Part shown: positions 1-8,215 of the stretch, piece by piece | How positions within the stretch are numbered: position 1 is the first letter of the stretch | Layout of the letters: every line of letters begins with the position of its first letter | Assembly: GCA_021798115.1 (NCBI GenBank) | Contig: JAJZYM010000001.1 | Location: 108,421 to 172,420, forward strand | Direction of reading: 5' to 3' | Source: Pseudomonadota bacterium | Lineage (GTDB): Bacteria > Pseudomonadota > Gammaproteobacteria > JAKAQQ01 | Length of the DNA: 64,000 bases | The notes under the pieces: model-generated | The model's database searches: none | The model's input: the letters and a program-made list of their open reading frames with translations, nothing else | Told to the model about the DNA's origin: nothing | Translations under genes and position numbers: made by a program

Positions 1-2
1 GC

Positions 3-587
3 GGGGTGACGGGCGGATCGGGCCTCAAAGCCGCCGTCCTTTCCGGACGTGGCCCCTGGAGCGGAAGTCGACTCGTGCTTACAGCCCTCAACCACCTGGG
101 CCAGGCGGCACTCATCACCACCGGCTCGGGGGTGGTGATGGACGACGAGCCCCTCCCGGTCGACAACACACGCACTCTCACCTATTTGGCTCAAGTCTCG
201 AGTTTCACCAGCGCCAACGTCGGATCGACCACAGCGGTGAGTCCCGGGACAGTCACCTACGGCTTCGCGCTCACCGCCATCCCGCACATTCTCCGCCACC
301 GCCGCATCGAACTCTCGGTGTTCCTTTCGCTCTCCAGCCTGGACGCCCTCGCCACCTTGAAAAGCGGAGGAGAGACCATCGAGGGCCCCGATATCTCGAG
401 CCGGGATCTTGCGTCGACGGTGATTGTCCCCTCGGGAGCCACGCTCGTGCTCGCCGGCTACCAAAAACTCGACGCGGATCGACGACAGACAGGAGGCCTA
501 GGGGATTGGAGCACCCAAGCAAGCCGCACCCGCAGCCTGATCGTGGTGACGGTCCAGGCCCGTCTTCTCGACGGAGGACGCCCATGA
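3..587 (+). CDS. pilN: Type IVb pilus secretin, C-terminal part (PilN-like), 5' partial
   Basis: This is the C-terminal part of an outer-membrane secretin of the R64 thin-pilus (PilN) type, the channel through which the pilus leaves the cell. The frame is open from the window edge, so the true start lies upstream. About 195 residues are visible. They carry the order expected for a secretin core: DNTRTLTYLAQ near residue 55, GFALTAIPHIL near 88, and a closing VPSGATLVLAGYQ strand near 145. The stop overlaps the next start as ATGA. The symbol rests mainly on the following pilO-P-Q-R-S-V order; the lipoprotein N-terminus that defines PilN is not visible. Confidence 0.8.
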   Translation, partial: GVTGGSGLKAAVLSGRGPWSGSRLVLTALNHLGQAALITTGSGVVMDDEPLPVDNTRTLTYLAQVSSFTSANVGSTTAVSPGTVTYGFALTAIPHILRHRRIELSVFLSLSSLDALATLKSGGETIEGPDISSRDLASTVIVPSGATLVLAGYQKLDADRRQTGGLGDWSTQASRTRSLIVVTVQARLLDGGRP

Positions 588-1780
588 AGATCGTCACCAT
601 CGGAAATCAGCATCTTGCCTTCGGTCTGACCTGGTTCGGTCGTCGTCCGGCCCGCTCTGCACGGCACCAAGCCCGGAACCTCGGACACCGTCTCCGCAGA
701 GACGAGGCGTCGGTGGTGTTCGCCGAACGAAGGGGGCCCATCGCACAACTTGGCGTAGCCCCCGAAGCCGTGACCCTCTCCCGAGAGATCCGTGCACTGG
801 CCCCCGCCTGTGTGGCCGAAGGTGAAGGCGATCTTCTCGTGCTGCTGCGCCTAGACGAAGAGACGGGCTGGATCCTCGCCGTGCGCCAGGGCATCATCCT
901 CGTCCACGGCGACCGCATCGTCCCGTGGACAGAACGTGCGCGGACGTTCGAGGAGCTTCAGATCCATCTCGAGAACCCCCGGACCGTTGTCGAGGAAGAC
1001 CCCGCGCGCGCCCGTGATTACCTCCGGACACTAAGCTGCAAGACGGCACCACGTCTCGAGTCGGTCAGGCTCCGACCGTGGGAACCTCAAAGGCGTTGGC
1101 TCTTTGCCCTCCCAATGGTCGCTCTGTGTGTTCTCCTCGCTTACGGACTCGACTCTTCACCCACGCATGTCCCGCGGGCAATTTCGCCCGTGCATCCCGG
1201 GCGTCTAGCGCTTCTCCATCTCTGGCGTCATGGACGCTCTCCCGGCGCCTGGCAAAGAGTTTGTCTGGCGCCGCTCCTCGCACTCCCGTTGGTTCGCCAC
1301 GGCCGAGAACTCCAGACTCTGCATTGCACACCCGACGAGCTCGTTGCTCGTTACAGAGCGCCCTTGGGTCTCCCCAAGCCTGTCCTGCGACGACCTCGCC
1401 CGGGACGCACCGGATCGAGGAGCGTGATCGTTCGAGACTTGGTCCGTCCCCGTGAACCGGCTCCCGCACCCGCACGCCTGAACACACCAGGGGTAACCGA
1501 CAGGCAGGTCACGCGGCTCCTCGCGATCCTCGGTCTCCGTGCGGCCCCGACCGCATGGCGCCCTTGCCTCGGACCCAATCAGGCACGGTCGCCCGGCTTT
1601 GAGCGGCTGCGTTGCCGGCGCATGCGTGTGACGCTCACACGTGAGCCCACGGCCCGCCTTCGCCTCCTGCTGAGTGGCCTTTCATCGGCCCGGGCTGTGC
1701 GCATCCGTCGCCTCGTCGCTCGCTTATCACCACCCACTTGGACTCTCGAGGGCATGCTCTATGCAGAAGAAACTCCCTGA
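584..1780 (+). CDS. pilO: Type IVb pilus inner-membrane accessory protein PilO
   Basis: PilO-family (PilO2) accessory protein of the type IVb pilus, thought to link the inner-membrane platform to the secretin. The ATG at 584 is chosen because it overlaps the upstream stop as ATGA and begins MKIVTIGNQ, where family resemblance starts; the frame is open further upstream but that part is arginine/proline-rich and unconvincing. The 398-residue product has a soluble actin-like N-terminal half (residues 1-170), one membrane segment near 173-190 (FALPMVALCVLLAYGL) and a basic periplasmic C-terminal half. It lies between the secretin and PilP genes, the expected place. Confidence 0.8.
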   Translation: MKIVTIGNQHLAFGLTWFGRRPARSARHQARNLGHRLRRDEASVVFAERRGPIAQLGVAPEAVTLSREIRALAPACVAEGEGDLLVLLRLDEETGWILAVRQGIILVHGDRIVPWTERARTFEELQIHLENPRTVVEEDPARARDYLRTLSCKTAPRLESVRLRPWEPQRRWLFALPMVALCVLLAYGLDSSPTHVPRAISPVHPGRLALLHLWRHGRSPGAWQRVCLAPLLALPLVRHGRELQTLHCTPDELVARYRAPLGLPKPVLRRPRPGRTGSRSVIVRDLVRPREPAPAPARLNTPGVTDRQVTRLLAILGLRAAPTAWRPCLGPNQARSPGFERLRCRRMRVTLTREPTARLRLLLSGLSSARAVRIRRLVARLSPPTWTLEGMLYAEETP

Positions 1781-2321
1781 TCGTTGTCTCTTTGGACTGA
1801 TCGTAGGCTCGCTGCTCCACGGTTCGGTCGCCGTGCTTCCCGGACGGCCGACGGCCCCACCTTCCGCACCGCCTCCGCGCAGGCTCCGGATCAATTCCCC
1901 CCGCCCGCCGCTCACCCTTTCCCGCCTCTCGGCGCTCGAGTCTGCCATCTTACGCCTGCGTTACGAGGTCGCCATCGCCAAACTGCGTCATCAGCTCGCG
2001 GCGCTCCAACCTCGTCCTCGCTCACCCCTGCCCCTGTCCACCGTCCGTACCGTCCTTCAGATCAGGAAGCCTGTCGTCCCCCGTTCCCCCACCTGGCGGG
2101 TAGTTGCCATCCTCGGGCGGGGACGAACGTTGAAAGCTGTTCTGGCAACCGGTGCCGGGCGAGAGACCGTGGAAGCCGGTTCGCGACTCGGCGCATCCCG
2201 CATCGTGCATGTTGCCCCGAACGCCGTGTGGATCAAAAGGGCCGGGACCCTTCGCCGGCTCCCCGTGGTGATTTGCGGCCGGCGGATCGGCTGCCGACGC
2301 CCGAAGAGGAGTCAGCCGTGA
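1761..2321 (+). CDS. pilP: Type IVb pilus biogenesis protein PilP
   Basis: A 186-residue PilP-family protein. It has an N-terminal hydrophobic stretch (residues 9-25), a proline-rich spacer, a short coiled coil around residues 50-75 (LSALESAILRLRYEV), and a C-terminal domain with GRETVEAGSRLGASRIV, characteristic of PilP proteins that associate with the secretin. The ATG at 1761 lies 20 bases inside pilO, indicating translational coupling; upstream in-frame codons would extend far into pilO. The stop overlaps the next gene as GTGA. Confidence 0.75.
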   Translation: MQKKLPDRCLFGLIVGSLLHGSVAVLPGRPTAPPSAPPPRRLRINSPRPPLTLSRLSALESAILRLRYEVAIAKLRHQLAALQPRPRSPLPLSTVRTVLQIRKPVVPRSPTWRVVAILGRGRTLKAVLATGAGRETVEAGSRLGASRIVHVAPNAVWIKRAGTLRRLPVVICGRRIGCRRPKRSQP

Positions 2322-3781
2322 GCACTTCGCTACCCGACGGGGGAATCCCGGACGATCTGCAGGGGGCCCTGGTCATTGAGCCCAGGAACATCTACGTCGC
2401 CGAATCACGACGGCGCGACCCCCAAACTCTCGAAATCGTCTGGATGCTCACCGAGAGGGAGCGGACGGTCCACTGGGTGGGATTCGAGGAACTTGCGGCC
2501 CGTCGTCGCGCGGCTACCGCCGCGCCCGGCGCCGATCACGCCCACGCGGTCCGGGAGGCGCAAAGCCTCTTCGCTCAAGCGGCGGCTCTCCACGCCACCG
2601 ATCTTCATCTGCGCCTGTGGGGAGAGAGGACCGATATCCTCGTGCGACTTCACGGAGAACTGCGCACGCTTCTGCAAACGACCCGCTACGAGGGCGAACG
2701 GCTTCTGCGCGCCATCTACGGGACGATGTCGGATGTGGCTGCCCCCGCATACAGTCCGCTGGAGCCCCAGGACGCGCGTGTCGCCCGAAGCGAGCATCTT
2801 CCGCCAGGAGTGCACAGCCTGCGCATTGCGACCGGCCCGACGGTCGGTGGGGCTCAGATGGTCGTGCGGTTCTTGTACGAAGACGCTCTCGGCGTCCCTC
2901 CCGAAGCCGACGCCCGCGGTGTGATCGACCGGCTCGGCTACGACGGGGGCAGCGGAGAACTCCTGCACGCGGCGCTCGACCGGCCCGGCGGGCTTCTCGT
3001 CGTCGCCGGACCGACGGGCGCGGGAAAGTCGACGACCCTGAAGTACCTTCTTGAAGCCCTCCACCGACACCGCCCGGGCCTGAACATCCAGAGCCTGGAG
3101 GATCCTCCCGAATACCCGATCCGCGGCGTCGTCCAGGTCCCCGTCCTCGGTGAGGGATCGGCCGACCGTCGTGCGGTCATTCAAACCTATCTCCGTCACG
3201 CGCTGCGCGTCGACCCCGATGTCCTCATGATCGGAGAAATCCGTGACCGTGAGACTGCCGCCCTCGCGGTCGAAGCGTCACTCACCGGCCATCAGGTCTG
3301 GAGCACCATCCACGCCAACGACGCCGATACGGTTACCACCCGTCTCGGCGAGAAGCTCGCCGGAACAGGCTGGGGACGAAATCCGCGGATCCTCGAAGAC
3401 CCCACGGTACTGCACACGATCGTCTACCAGCGGCTCTTGCCCCGTTTGTGTGGCGCGTGCCGCTGCCTCCGTCCCTTGTCTGAGGCGGTCACACTGCCCG
3501 CCATGACCCGCCGTCGTCTCGCCGACGCCGGATTCGACACCGACCATCCTGTCGCGGTGCGCCATCCCGATGGGTGTGACGCCTGTCACGGGGTCGGCGT
3601 GGACGGACTCCTCGTCGTCGCCGACGTACGTCCCGGTGGGCAGGACCACGCGGGGGAGGTCGCCCCGGCGCTGCGCGCCCGGGCCCTTCGTCTCGTCGCC
3701 GAGGGGCGCGTCGATGCCCTCGACGCCGAACGGGCCGTCGGTCCACTCCATCCGGAACACGGGGGGGGCCAGGTTTTGTGA
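2318..3781 (+). CDS. pilQ: Type IVb pilus assembly ATPase PilQ (GspE/VirB11-like)
   Basis: A 487-residue secretion ATPase that powers pilus assembly at the cytoplasmic face. Walker A GPTGAGKST lies near residue 231, the Walker B region VLMIGEIRD near 302, and the conserved histidine segment VWSTIHAND near 327. Cysteine pairs near residues 377-380 and 424-427 (CGAC, CDAC) resemble the zinc-binding C-terminal part of GspE/PilB ATPases. The GTG at 2318 overlaps the pilP stop by four bases and follows the Shine-Dalgarno-like GAGGAG. The frame stays open far upstream, but that stretch is the shadow of pilP. Confidence 0.9.
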   Translation: MSTSLPDGGIPDDLQGALVIEPRNIYVAESRRRDPQTLEIVWMLTERERTVHWVGFEELAARRRAATAAPGADHAHAVREAQSLFAQAAALHATDLHLRLWGERTDILVRLHGELRTLLQTTRYEGERLLRAIYGTMSDVAAPAYSPLEPQDARVARSEHLPPGVHSLRIATGPTVGGAQMVVRFLYEDALGVPPEADARGVIDRLGYDGGSGELLHAALDRPGGLLVVAGPTGAGKSTTLKYLLEALHRHRPGLNIQSLEDPPEYPIRGVVQVPVLGEGSADRRAVIQTYLRHALRVDPDVLMIGEIRDRETAALAVEASLTGHQVWSTIHANDADTVTTRLGEKLAGTGWGRNPRILEDPTVLHTIVYQRLLPRLCGACRCLRPLSEAVTLPAMTRRRLADAGFDTDHPVAVRHPDGCDACHGVGVDGLLVVADVRPGGQDHAGEVAPALRARALRLVAEGRVDALDAERAVGPLHPEHGGGQVL

Positions 3782-4830
3782 ACAAGGTCTCCGCACGTCT
3801 TGGTACGGGATTCCGACACGACGATCGCGTTCGGTTCTACGCCCGTCTCGCCACGCTCCTCCGCCACGGGATCCTCCTCGAAGACGCTCTCACCCGCCTG
3901 GCCCGCCCACGCCGGAATCGCCGCCCCCCCGCGTGGGCACGGCAACTCGTGGCGTCGCGTGGTGAGCTTCTGGCTGACCGTCTCGGTGCGCTCATACCGA
4001 GCGATGAAGCGCTCCTCCTTCGTGCCGGGGAACGTTCCGGTCGATTGGCAGAGGCTCTAGACCGTCTCGCGGAGCATCTCAATCGAGTGCGACGCCTGCG
4101 TGCGCGTCTGTGGAGTGCGTTGGCCGCCCCGCTCATCCACATCACGCTTCTCACCGGAGCCATCGTCTTCGTCGCCTGGCGCGTCGTTCCGGTTTTCGTC
4201 CGGGCGGCACCGCACGCACACTGGCACGGGGCGGCGTCGGTCCTCGTGGTTGTCTCGGCGCTGCTTCGCCAACCCCTGGTGCTCTTCTTCCTTGTGCTCA
4301 TTCCCTTGGCCCTCGGAGGAGGAATCCTCTGGTCCTTCGATCATTTTCTTCCACCCTGGCGTGCCTGGCTCGACCGCTTCCCTCCCTGGTCGCTCTACCG
4401 TCTCGAGTGCGGCGGGATCTGGCTGCTCTCGATTTCTGCTCTCGTAGGCGCGGGCTGCCGTCTCCGCACCGCCGTCGAGGAAAGTGTCCGCGGAGCCAAA
4501 CCCTGGTTGCGGCAGCGGTGCTCGGCGCTTTTGAGCGAGCTGGCGTGCGGGCACGGTTTCGGTGAGGCGCTTGCGCGCACCGGATACGCCTTCCCCGACC
4601 CCGAGGTGATCGAGACGCTGCGTTGTCTGGGGGAGTTGCCGGACTTCGCCCAAACCCTTGAGCGCACCGCCCGGGCCTGGGCGGAAGAGACGGAACGGAC
4701 GATCGCCCAAGAGGCCCGCACTCTCGAAATTCTGGCCTACGTTGCCCTCGTGCTCGCCTTCCTCGCCTTTACCACAGGCTTCGTGGCCCTCAACACCCAG
4801 CTGGGATCGGCGGCGTTCGCCGCCCCCTGA
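3778..4830 (+). CDS. pilR: Type IVb pilus inner-membrane platform protein PilR (GspF family)
   Basis: A 350-residue GspF/PilC-type platform protein. The first soluble helical domain (RFYARLATLLRHGILLEDAL) is near residues 20-40. Membrane segments lie near residues 118-140, 155-187 and 318-338 (ILAYVALVLAFLAFTTGF). A second soluble repeat with a GCRLRTAVEES region is near residue 225. GTG at 3778 overlaps the ATPase stop as GTGA. In this family the protein sits under the secretin and works with the ATPase to extract or insert pilins. Confidence 0.85.
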   Translation: MNKVSARLGTGFRHDDRVRFYARLATLLRHGILLEDALTRLARPRRNRRPPAWARQLVASRGELLADRLGALIPSDEALLLRAGERSGRLAEALDRLAEHLNRVRRLRARLWSALAAPLIHITLLTGAIVFVAWRVVPVFVRAAPHAHWHGAASVLVVVSALLRQPLVLFFLVLIPLALGGGILWSFDHFLPPWRAWLDRFPPWSLYRLECGGIWLLSISALVGAGCRLRTAVEESVRGAKPWLRQRCSALLSELACGHGFGEALARTGYAFPDPEVIETLRCLGELPDFAQTLERTARAWAEETERTIAQEARTLEILAYVALVLAFLAFTTGFVALNTQLGSAAFAAP

Positions 4831-4861
4831 TTTCTCAACCTCACCGGAGATTCGTGCCTCA

Positions 4862-5371
4862 ATGAAACACACTCGCCACCGCGCACACAACCAAGGGGGC
4901 TGGACGCTCCTCGAGCTTCTCGTCACCATCATCGTCGTCGCCGTCCTTACCGCCGGTGTTCTCCTGCTCTACCGTCAAGCCACGGGCGCCGCCAACACCG
5001 CCCGGGCCGAAGACCTCCTCACATCGATTCAGGCGTCCGTCCACGAGATCTACGCCGACGAAAACAGCTATAGCACCCTCGACAGCTCGGTTCTGAGCGG
5101 GGGCAGTCTCTCCGCCGATCGGCGCGACCCCTGGGGCGGCACGATTCACGTGCGCCCAACCGCGGGAGGACACCACTTCACAATCAGCTTTGGACGCGTT
5201 CCCCACACCGCCTGCCTGCGTTTGGGGGCCAGCCCTGTCGACGGAGGCTGGACCTCGCTCAGCATCAACCAGGTTGGCGTCTACGATGGGACGCAACCCC
5301 CAAACCCCGGTGCGGTCCTCTCGGCGTGCCGGAGCGCGACTCACGACCGGCTCACCTGGACGTCGTCGTGA
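4862..5371 (+). CDS. pilS: Type IVb major prepilin PilS
   Basis: A 169-residue prepilin. The 13-residue basic leader ends in GG and is followed by WTLLELLVTIIVV, so the predicted prepilin peptidase cut leaves Trp at +1 and the essential Glu at +5. R64 PilS also has Trp at +1. The mature part has a long N-terminal hydrophobic helix, the polar segment TARAEDLLTSIQASVHEIY, and two cysteines near residues 120 and 158 that could form the C-terminal disulfide loop of pilins. It is the only gene of the operon with a clear gap in front (31 bases, with CCGGAGAT as a ribosome site). That fits the higher translation needed for a major pilin. Confidence 0.85.
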   Translation: MKHTRHRAHNQGGWTLLELLVTIIVVAVLTAGVLLLYRQATGAANTARAEDLLTSIQASVHEIYADENSYSTLDSSVLSGGSLSADRRDPWGGTIHVRPTAGGHHFTISFGRVPHTACLRLGASPVDGGWTSLSINQVGVYDGTQPPNPGAVLSACRSATHDRLTWTSS

Positions 5372-5820
5372 AGACTCTCCTCGCCGTGGTGGCGCTCCTC
5401 GGACTGGGCTGGGCCGCGCTTCCTCCCCAGTCCCACGGCTCGGACCGGCGGGCCCAGGCGCGCCGTACGGCGGCACTTTTTCTCGCCGTCGTACGCAACG
5501 TCTGGCCCCCGCGGAGCAACCCTCATGCTCTCCTCCCGCTCCCCGCCGGTTGGACCCGCCACGTGGGCACGCGGCACGTGTATGTCGACGCCCCCCTGTC
5601 GGGCAACACAGTGCTTCGGGTCGCGCCCCTCCTCGCTCCCCTTGTGAGCGCCGGACGCGTGCGCGGGCACACCCTGGTGAGCTTTCTCTGCGGGCCCCTC
5701 CTCCGGAAACTTCCGTTGCGCTTGCCGGATCGTTCGACACTGGTCGTCCTGCCTCCGTGGCGGGATGTGCCCCTTCCCGCTGGTTGTACGGTCTCCGCCG
5801 AGACGCGAGAACAGCGATGA
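5368..5820 (+). CDS. PilM-like small inner-membrane pilus protein
   Basis: A 150-residue protein with an N-terminal hydrophobic segment (KTLLAVVALLGLGWAAL) followed by an Arg/Ala-rich helix and a small globular part. The order LPAGW, a VYVDAP turn, a PLLAPLVSAGR helix, a SFLCGPLL strand and a closing LPAGCTV resembles the PilM family of R64-type pili. That match is by pattern only. In R64 pilM lies before pilN, whereas here the gene sits between pilS and pilV. GTG at 5368 overlaps the pilS stop as GTGA and the stop overlaps pilV as ATGA. Confidence 0.5.
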   Translation: MKTLLAVVALLGLGWAALPPQSHGSDRRAQARRTAALFLAVVRNVWPPRSNPHALLPLPAGWTRHVGTRHVYVDAPLSGNTVLRVAPLLAPLVSAGRVRGHTLVSFLCGPLLRKLPLRLPDRSTLVVLPPWRDVPLPAGCTVSAETREQR

Positions 5821-7100
5821 AAGCCAGATCCCGACCACACGGTTGGTCGCTTCTCGATGCGCTCCTCGCGCTTTTCCTGAGCGCCGCTCTCGTCTCCCTC
5901 TTTGTCAGCTGGGCGCGAATCGGCACACAGAGGATGCTCGCACGCGGCTTGGCTTCGGGCCTCCACGCGCAGCTTCGTGCCCTCGTGGCGTACGCGCGTC
6001 TGTTGCAGCTGCACGGGGACCGCCCCCTGCCCCTGGGGAAGGAATTCGTGCCTGTCCCCCATGCCCGGCTCGTCTCCTCGGGAGTCCTGGCGCCCTATCT
6101 CTCTTCGGTCAATCCCCTCGGCCAACATTACCGCGACTTCCTCGCCGCGCCGCACCACGGCCTCATCGAGGCGATCGTTCTCACCGAGGGAGGAAGCGAC
6201 GGTTCCCGCGCCCGCCGTCTTGGAGCCTTGGCCGTCCTTGCGGGAGGAACGCGTATCGGGGAAGTCCTACCAACCCCGGCCGCAGGATGCACGGCACGGG
6301 GAGACGGCGGGGCCTGGTGCCTTCCCCTTGAAGATGGCCTCCCCAACCCCGGTCCCGGCCATCTCGTGGCCCTGCAGGAGGTCGACCCCGCGCGTCGGCT
6401 CGATCTCGCTCTTGATCGCTACCGGGTCGGCAACGGTCAGGAATGGAACACCATGCACACCCGACTCGGTCTCGGAGGGCACCGGGTCGCGGGGGCGCGT
6501 AGTTTCCGTCTTCTCGACGGAACCACCCTCGGATCGGGAAACGGCGGTTATCTTCGTCTGGGCCGACGCGCTGGAGCCACCGCCCAGCCCTACATCCGCT
6601 GGGCCTACGCCGGACCCGGTGGTCCAAGCAGCCTCAGGCTCTCGGCTCTGGCTCCGGATACCCTCACCTTGAGCGCACGGCATCGCGCGGCCCGCTTCGA
6701 TGTGACGGGCACCTTGGCGACACGTGGAGATGTGACGGCCGGCGACGGTCTCTTCGCGCTCTCGACCAGTCTCGATCATCTCAGCATCTACAAACTCTGC
6801 CCACCTTCCGTCCCCGGTTGCGCCCAGGGGCCGGCGGACGCCCGTGTCCCTGTCCCAGAGTGTCTGACCGGCGAACAGCCCGCCATCTACGCCGTACCCG
6901 AGGAGATCGTCACGGATCCGGCACAGCCTCTCGAAGGCGAAAGCGCCTACGTCGTTCCGCACACGGACAGCTGGGACGTCGGGCTCGCCGCCCTCCTGGA
7001 TGAGGGGCGGCGCGCACGCTGGGCAGCCGTGCCCGGCGACGTCCTGGTCGCCACCCGTTGCCGCCATACCACCTCTCCCTCCCCGGAGCACTTCCCGTGA
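5817..7100 (+). CDS. pilV: PilV-like minor tip pilin (type IVb)
   Basis: A 427-residue prepilin-like protein. The leader MKARSRPHG is followed by WSLLDALLALFL, a class IV cleavage site with Trp at +1 but Asp in place of the usual Glu at +5. PilV proteins form the thin-pilus tip and select recipients through their C-terminal part. The size and position after the pilin gene fit. The middle contains a Gly-rich repeat region (residues 190-270) and the C-terminal third has several cysteines (CPPSVPGC, PECLTG). I see no shufflon-type inverted repeats or recombinase behind it, so the C-terminus looks fixed. Confidence 0.65.
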   Translation: MKARSRPHGWSLLDALLALFLSAALVSLFVSWARIGTQRMLARGLASGLHAQLRALVAYARLLQLHGDRPLPLGKEFVPVPHARLVSSGVLAPYLSSVNPLGQHYRDFLAAPHHGLIEAIVLTEGGSDGSRARRLGALAVLAGGTRIGEVLPTPAAGCTARGDGGAWCLPLEDGLPNPGPGHLVALQEVDPARRLDLALDRYRVGNGQEWNTMHTRLGLGGHRVAGARSFRLLDGTTLGSGNGGYLRLGRRAGATAQPYIRWAYAGPGGPSSLRLSALAPDTLTLSARHRAARFDVTGTLATRGDVTAGDGLFALSTSLDHLSIYKLCPPSVPGCAQGPADARVPVPECLTGEQPAIYAVPEEIVTDPAQPLEGESAYVVPHTDSWDVGLAALLDEGRRARWAAVPGDVLVATRCRHTTSPSPEHFP

Positions 7101-7702
7101 TCACACGCCGACATCTTCTTCTCCCTTTCGTCCTGTTGCTGCTGCTTGTGCCGATCCTCCGAACGGCCACCGGCGCGATCGACTCGAGCACGGTGGGGGA
7201 CCCTCTCCAATCGGCTCCCGTAACCCAAAAAGACAATCATCTGGTGGCCAACACGCCTACGGCTCGCGCACAGGCACCCTACCAGGGTCGCTGCCGAACC
7301 ATCCGCTACCGTGCCGCCGTCGCACTCACCGGCGCAATCGTTCATCTCCTCTGTCCCTGGGGTACGGCGATGCTCGGTTGGAGCGTCCCGATCCGCACCA
7401 CCCCTTGGCGCTGTGCGACAGGGCGTTACCGCCCGGACGGACCGGCCTGCCTGGTCCCCCCTCTGCCCGATCCGAGCGTGTCACTTTGCCGAGGCGGGCG
7501 CATTCCTCTCTACAACTACCACGTGCTCGGAAGCTGCACAGACGCCGGGTCGGGTCAAGGCCTCGACGTCGCCATTACGGTTGCCCAGACGACGGTCGTG
7601 AACACCCGGCGCGCGGCGCGACACGGGCGGCGTGCCATCTGCTGCCCGTTGCGCACGATCTACACGAAGGCGCGTGCTACGGCGTCCCCGACGCACCCTT
7701 GA
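7097..7702 (+). CDS. Unknown exported Cys-rich protein at end of pilus operon
   Basis: A 201-residue protein with a strong signal peptide (basic MITRRH followed by LLLPFVLLLLLVPIL). The predicted mature part has eight or nine cysteines, suggesting disulfides in the periplasm or outside the cell. Charge is mostly basic and the C-terminus is rich in Arg and Thr. GTG at 7097 overlaps the pilV stop as GTGA, so it is translated with the pilus genes. I do not recognise a family. By position it may assist or decorate the pilus, but that is inference. Confidence 0.6.
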   Translation: MITRRHLLLPFVLLLLLVPILRTATGAIDSSTVGDPLQSAPVTQKDNHLVANTPTARAQAPYQGRCRTIRYRAAVALTGAIVHLLCPWGTAMLGWSVPIRTTPWRCATGRYRPDGPACLVPPLPDPSVSLCRGGRIPLYNYHVLGSCTDAGSGQGLDVAITVAQTTVVNTRRAARHGRRAICCPLRTIYTKARATASPTHP

Positions 7703-7805
7703 AAACGAAAGGCCCACCAAGTCTGGATGTGTCTCAACGAACACAGAAAGACCCACGCGGACGCGGACACCGCCGGGTCGGCTACGATTCGGACAGCCAT
7801 GATGT

Positions 7806-7882
7806 TGGCGCGCCCGACAGGGTTCGAACCTGTGACCTCAGCCTTCGGAGGGCTGCGCTCTATCCAACTGAGCTACGGGCGC
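7806..7882 (-). tRNA. tRNA-Arg (anticodon CCG)
   Basis: Read on the minus strand, a 77-base cloverleaf folds with acceptor stem GCGCCCG pairing CGGGCGC, anticodon stem CAGCC/GGCTG enclosing loop CTCCGAA (anticodon CCG), and T-arm GGTTCGAACC. The discriminator G and an encoded CCA end at 7806. The tRNA reads CGG codons. Its 3' end faces the pilus operon, which stops 103 bases away; tRNA 3' ends are common integration sites. Confidence 0.95.
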
Positions 7883-8215
7883 ATGACGCATGTTTCTTGG
7901 ACATCAACGTCGGAGGGCAGCGGCAGGCCCCAGCGCTGTCGAACAGCACCGGAGGCAGGCGACAGGAGCCTTCCGCTTGAGATCCGAGTACCGATCTCCA
8001 CAGCTTTTTGAGTATACCCTTCCTCGCCTGACGAAAGCGTCTACCCCACCGACACTGATGCAAAACCGCAAGAGTCTGCCGAGGATATCGCTTCCCCCCT
8101 CCTCCCAAGGCCACCGGGCCGATCGCGGACGGGAGGGCCATCTTCCTCCTCACCGGACGGGATAGACGCCGCGCGCTGGCTTATAATTCAGCCATCTTTT
8201 CCAGGGGCATGCACC
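7883..8215. other. Intergenic region between tRNA-Arg and cytochrome gene
   Basis: No convincing gene is seen. On the minus strand TATACT (8011-8016) could be a -10 element for the tRNA gene. On the plus strand TATAAT at 8182-8187 is a good -10 element for the cytochrome gene at 8216, with no recognisable -35. Confidence 0.5.

Noticed and set aside
1784-2317. Upstream extension of the pilus ATPase frame
   Set aside because: It overlaps pilP out of frame and has shadow composition; GTG 2318 with GTGA overlap is the better start.
5817-7702. Shufflon (Rci recombination sites) at the 3' end of pilV
   Set aside because: No repeated inverted sites or alternative C-terminal cassettes were found, and no recombinase gene follows.
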